From Tangfeifania diversioriginum (GTDB taxonomy: Bacteria; Bacteroidota; Bacteroidia; Bacteroidales; Prolixibacteraceae), in NCBI RefSeq assembly GCF_900141875.1, contig NZ_FQZE01000004.1:167075-231074 (forward strand): 64,000 bases of DNA, given 5' to 3'. Positions within the stretch are counted from its first letter, which is position 1; every line of letters begins with the position of its first letter. The notes below the pieces were generated by a model. The model ran no database searches. It was not told the DNA's origin and was given only the letters and a program-made list of their open reading frames with translations. This document shows, piece after piece, positions 63,383-64,000 of this stretch. A program made the translations under genes and the position numbers.

Positions 63383-64000
63383 ATTGTTTTAGTTTTTTAT
63401 TTATTGTAATATTCGCTTTATTAAACATGATATAAATTGAAATGTTCACATTGCAATTTAATTCGTTATTCTTCACTTATTGAACCTCTGAAAATACAAA
63501 AAGAAAGTGACAATCGGAAAGAATAGCAACAATACAGAAATCGCTACTATATAAACAATGGTAAACAAACCCTGAAAATGTTTATTTAAATCATCGATAA
63601 ACCGAATAGTTGTTTGAGAATGTAGATTTAACCCGGATTATTCACAAATAATCCCTATCTCTCCCGATGACTATCGGGACGACTAAGATTCAGTAAAACT
63701 TTTTTTTAAAAGTTCAACTTCATCTAAGTCGGGATTAACCTGAACTTTATTCATGTTTTTAAAATTTATGAATAGTTCAGTCTCTCCAAAAGTGGCTTTT
63801 TCCTCTTATATAAATACATTAAGTTTGAGATGCCGTGCAGTTGAGGCCGTTTTTAACACTGTTATATTATAACCTCGTTCAGTCTGGCTCTGGTTGACGG
63901 TGATCCGATAATTGATTATTTAGAAATCGTAAGGTAGACCACCTAATATGTAATTAGTCAACCGGGCACGGCAATTTCAAATTTAAAATTAAAACTATGA
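63383..64000. other. Non-coding region at the right end of the window
   Basis: About 620 bases with no frame worth calling. It contains a small hairpin at 63662-63679, the arms AAAAGTTCA and TGAACTTT around 63707-63744, and the pair GGTTGAC/GTCAACC (63892-63898, 63957-63963). It could be a long leader of a gene beyond the window or an old mobile-element remnant. Confidence 0.45.
63662..63679. repeat. Short palindromic repeat unit
   Basis: TCCCGATGACTATCGGGA, 7-bp arms around a 4-base loop. This kind of TCCCGAT...ATCGGGA hairpin is familiar from intergenic regions in Bacteroidota; number of copies in this genome is unknown. Confidence 0.45.

Overview
The window reads as a chromosomal segment of a Bacteroidota bacterium. 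Marks of this phylum are recurrent TAnnTTTG promoter elements without Shine-Dalgarno boxes, SusD-type lipoprotein signals (FSAC, FTAC, FFAC), a C-terminal type IX secretion sorting domain (41128-42291), GH92 and DUF1080 glycan enzymes, DUF4252, DUF721, DUF2490, and a biotin-dependent sodium-pumping decarboxylase of the form common in Bacteroidales/Marinilabiliales. Order- or family-level placement (Marinilabiliales-like) is an inference. About 50 protein genes and one tRNA-Arg(TCT) are present. There are no rRNAs, insertion sequences, phage genes or CRISPR arrays; this is mostly core genome.

Layout. 1-9.9 kb: end of a TonB-domain protein, a GH92 alpha-mannosidase lipoprotein, a YitT transporter, a patatin/Omp85 lipase, a repeat protein with a degenerate GH16-like domain, and a nucleoside phosphorylase plus a transglutaminase-like protein. 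9.9-17.7 kb: histidine degradation (hutI, ftcD) with a Tat-exported sugar isomerase, a YfcC-type carrier, ferredoxin, ZIP transporter and nth. 17.7-25.4 kb: ABC-F ATPase behind a leader that looks like an attenuator, the oadG-oadA-oadB sodium pump, and a sigma/anti-sigma/DUF4252 cassette. 25.5-40.6 kb: DUF432-MscS pair, M3 peptidase, five-repeat DUF349 protein, an ArsC-fold protein that has lost its redox cysteines, aminopeptidase P, cytidylate-kinase-like protein, uracil-DNA glycosylase, an MFS permease with a DUF1080-PHP fusion, and an M49-like zinc peptidase. 40.6-53.7 kb: an orphan small protein, a T9SS cargo, tRNA-Arg beside a large palindromic intergenic element, asnA, an MFS permease, MBL hydrolase, RsmI-like methylase, the nrnA-FKBP-FKBP-NUDIX operon, ndk, recF-DUF721, a TPR protein and ribH. 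53.7-64 kb: a CpxP-like protein, DUF2490, pyrG-yidC (overlapping), a soluble TonB-domain protein, and the E2-E1-flavodoxin operon of a branched-chain 2-oxoacid dehydrogenase. A non-coding, hairpin-containing tail follows.

How it works together. The physiology suggested is anaerobic or microaerobic heterotrophy on glycans and amino acids: histidine to glutamate through HutI/FtcD, oxaloacetate or a similar acid decarboxylated to pump Na+, branched-chain oxoacids oxidised, peptides cleaved by M3, M49-like and Xaa-Pro peptidases. No clear defence or mobile system is visible. The best leads for undescribed biology are the repeat/pseudo-GH16 protein at 6108-7934, the cysteine-less ArsC homologue at 32341-32778, the leader-ORF/hairpin/terminator arrangement before the ABC-F gene, several unusual domain fusions, and the palindromic element next to the tRNA. 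Promoter calls rest on the -7 motif only, except two where a TTTG -33 box is also visible.
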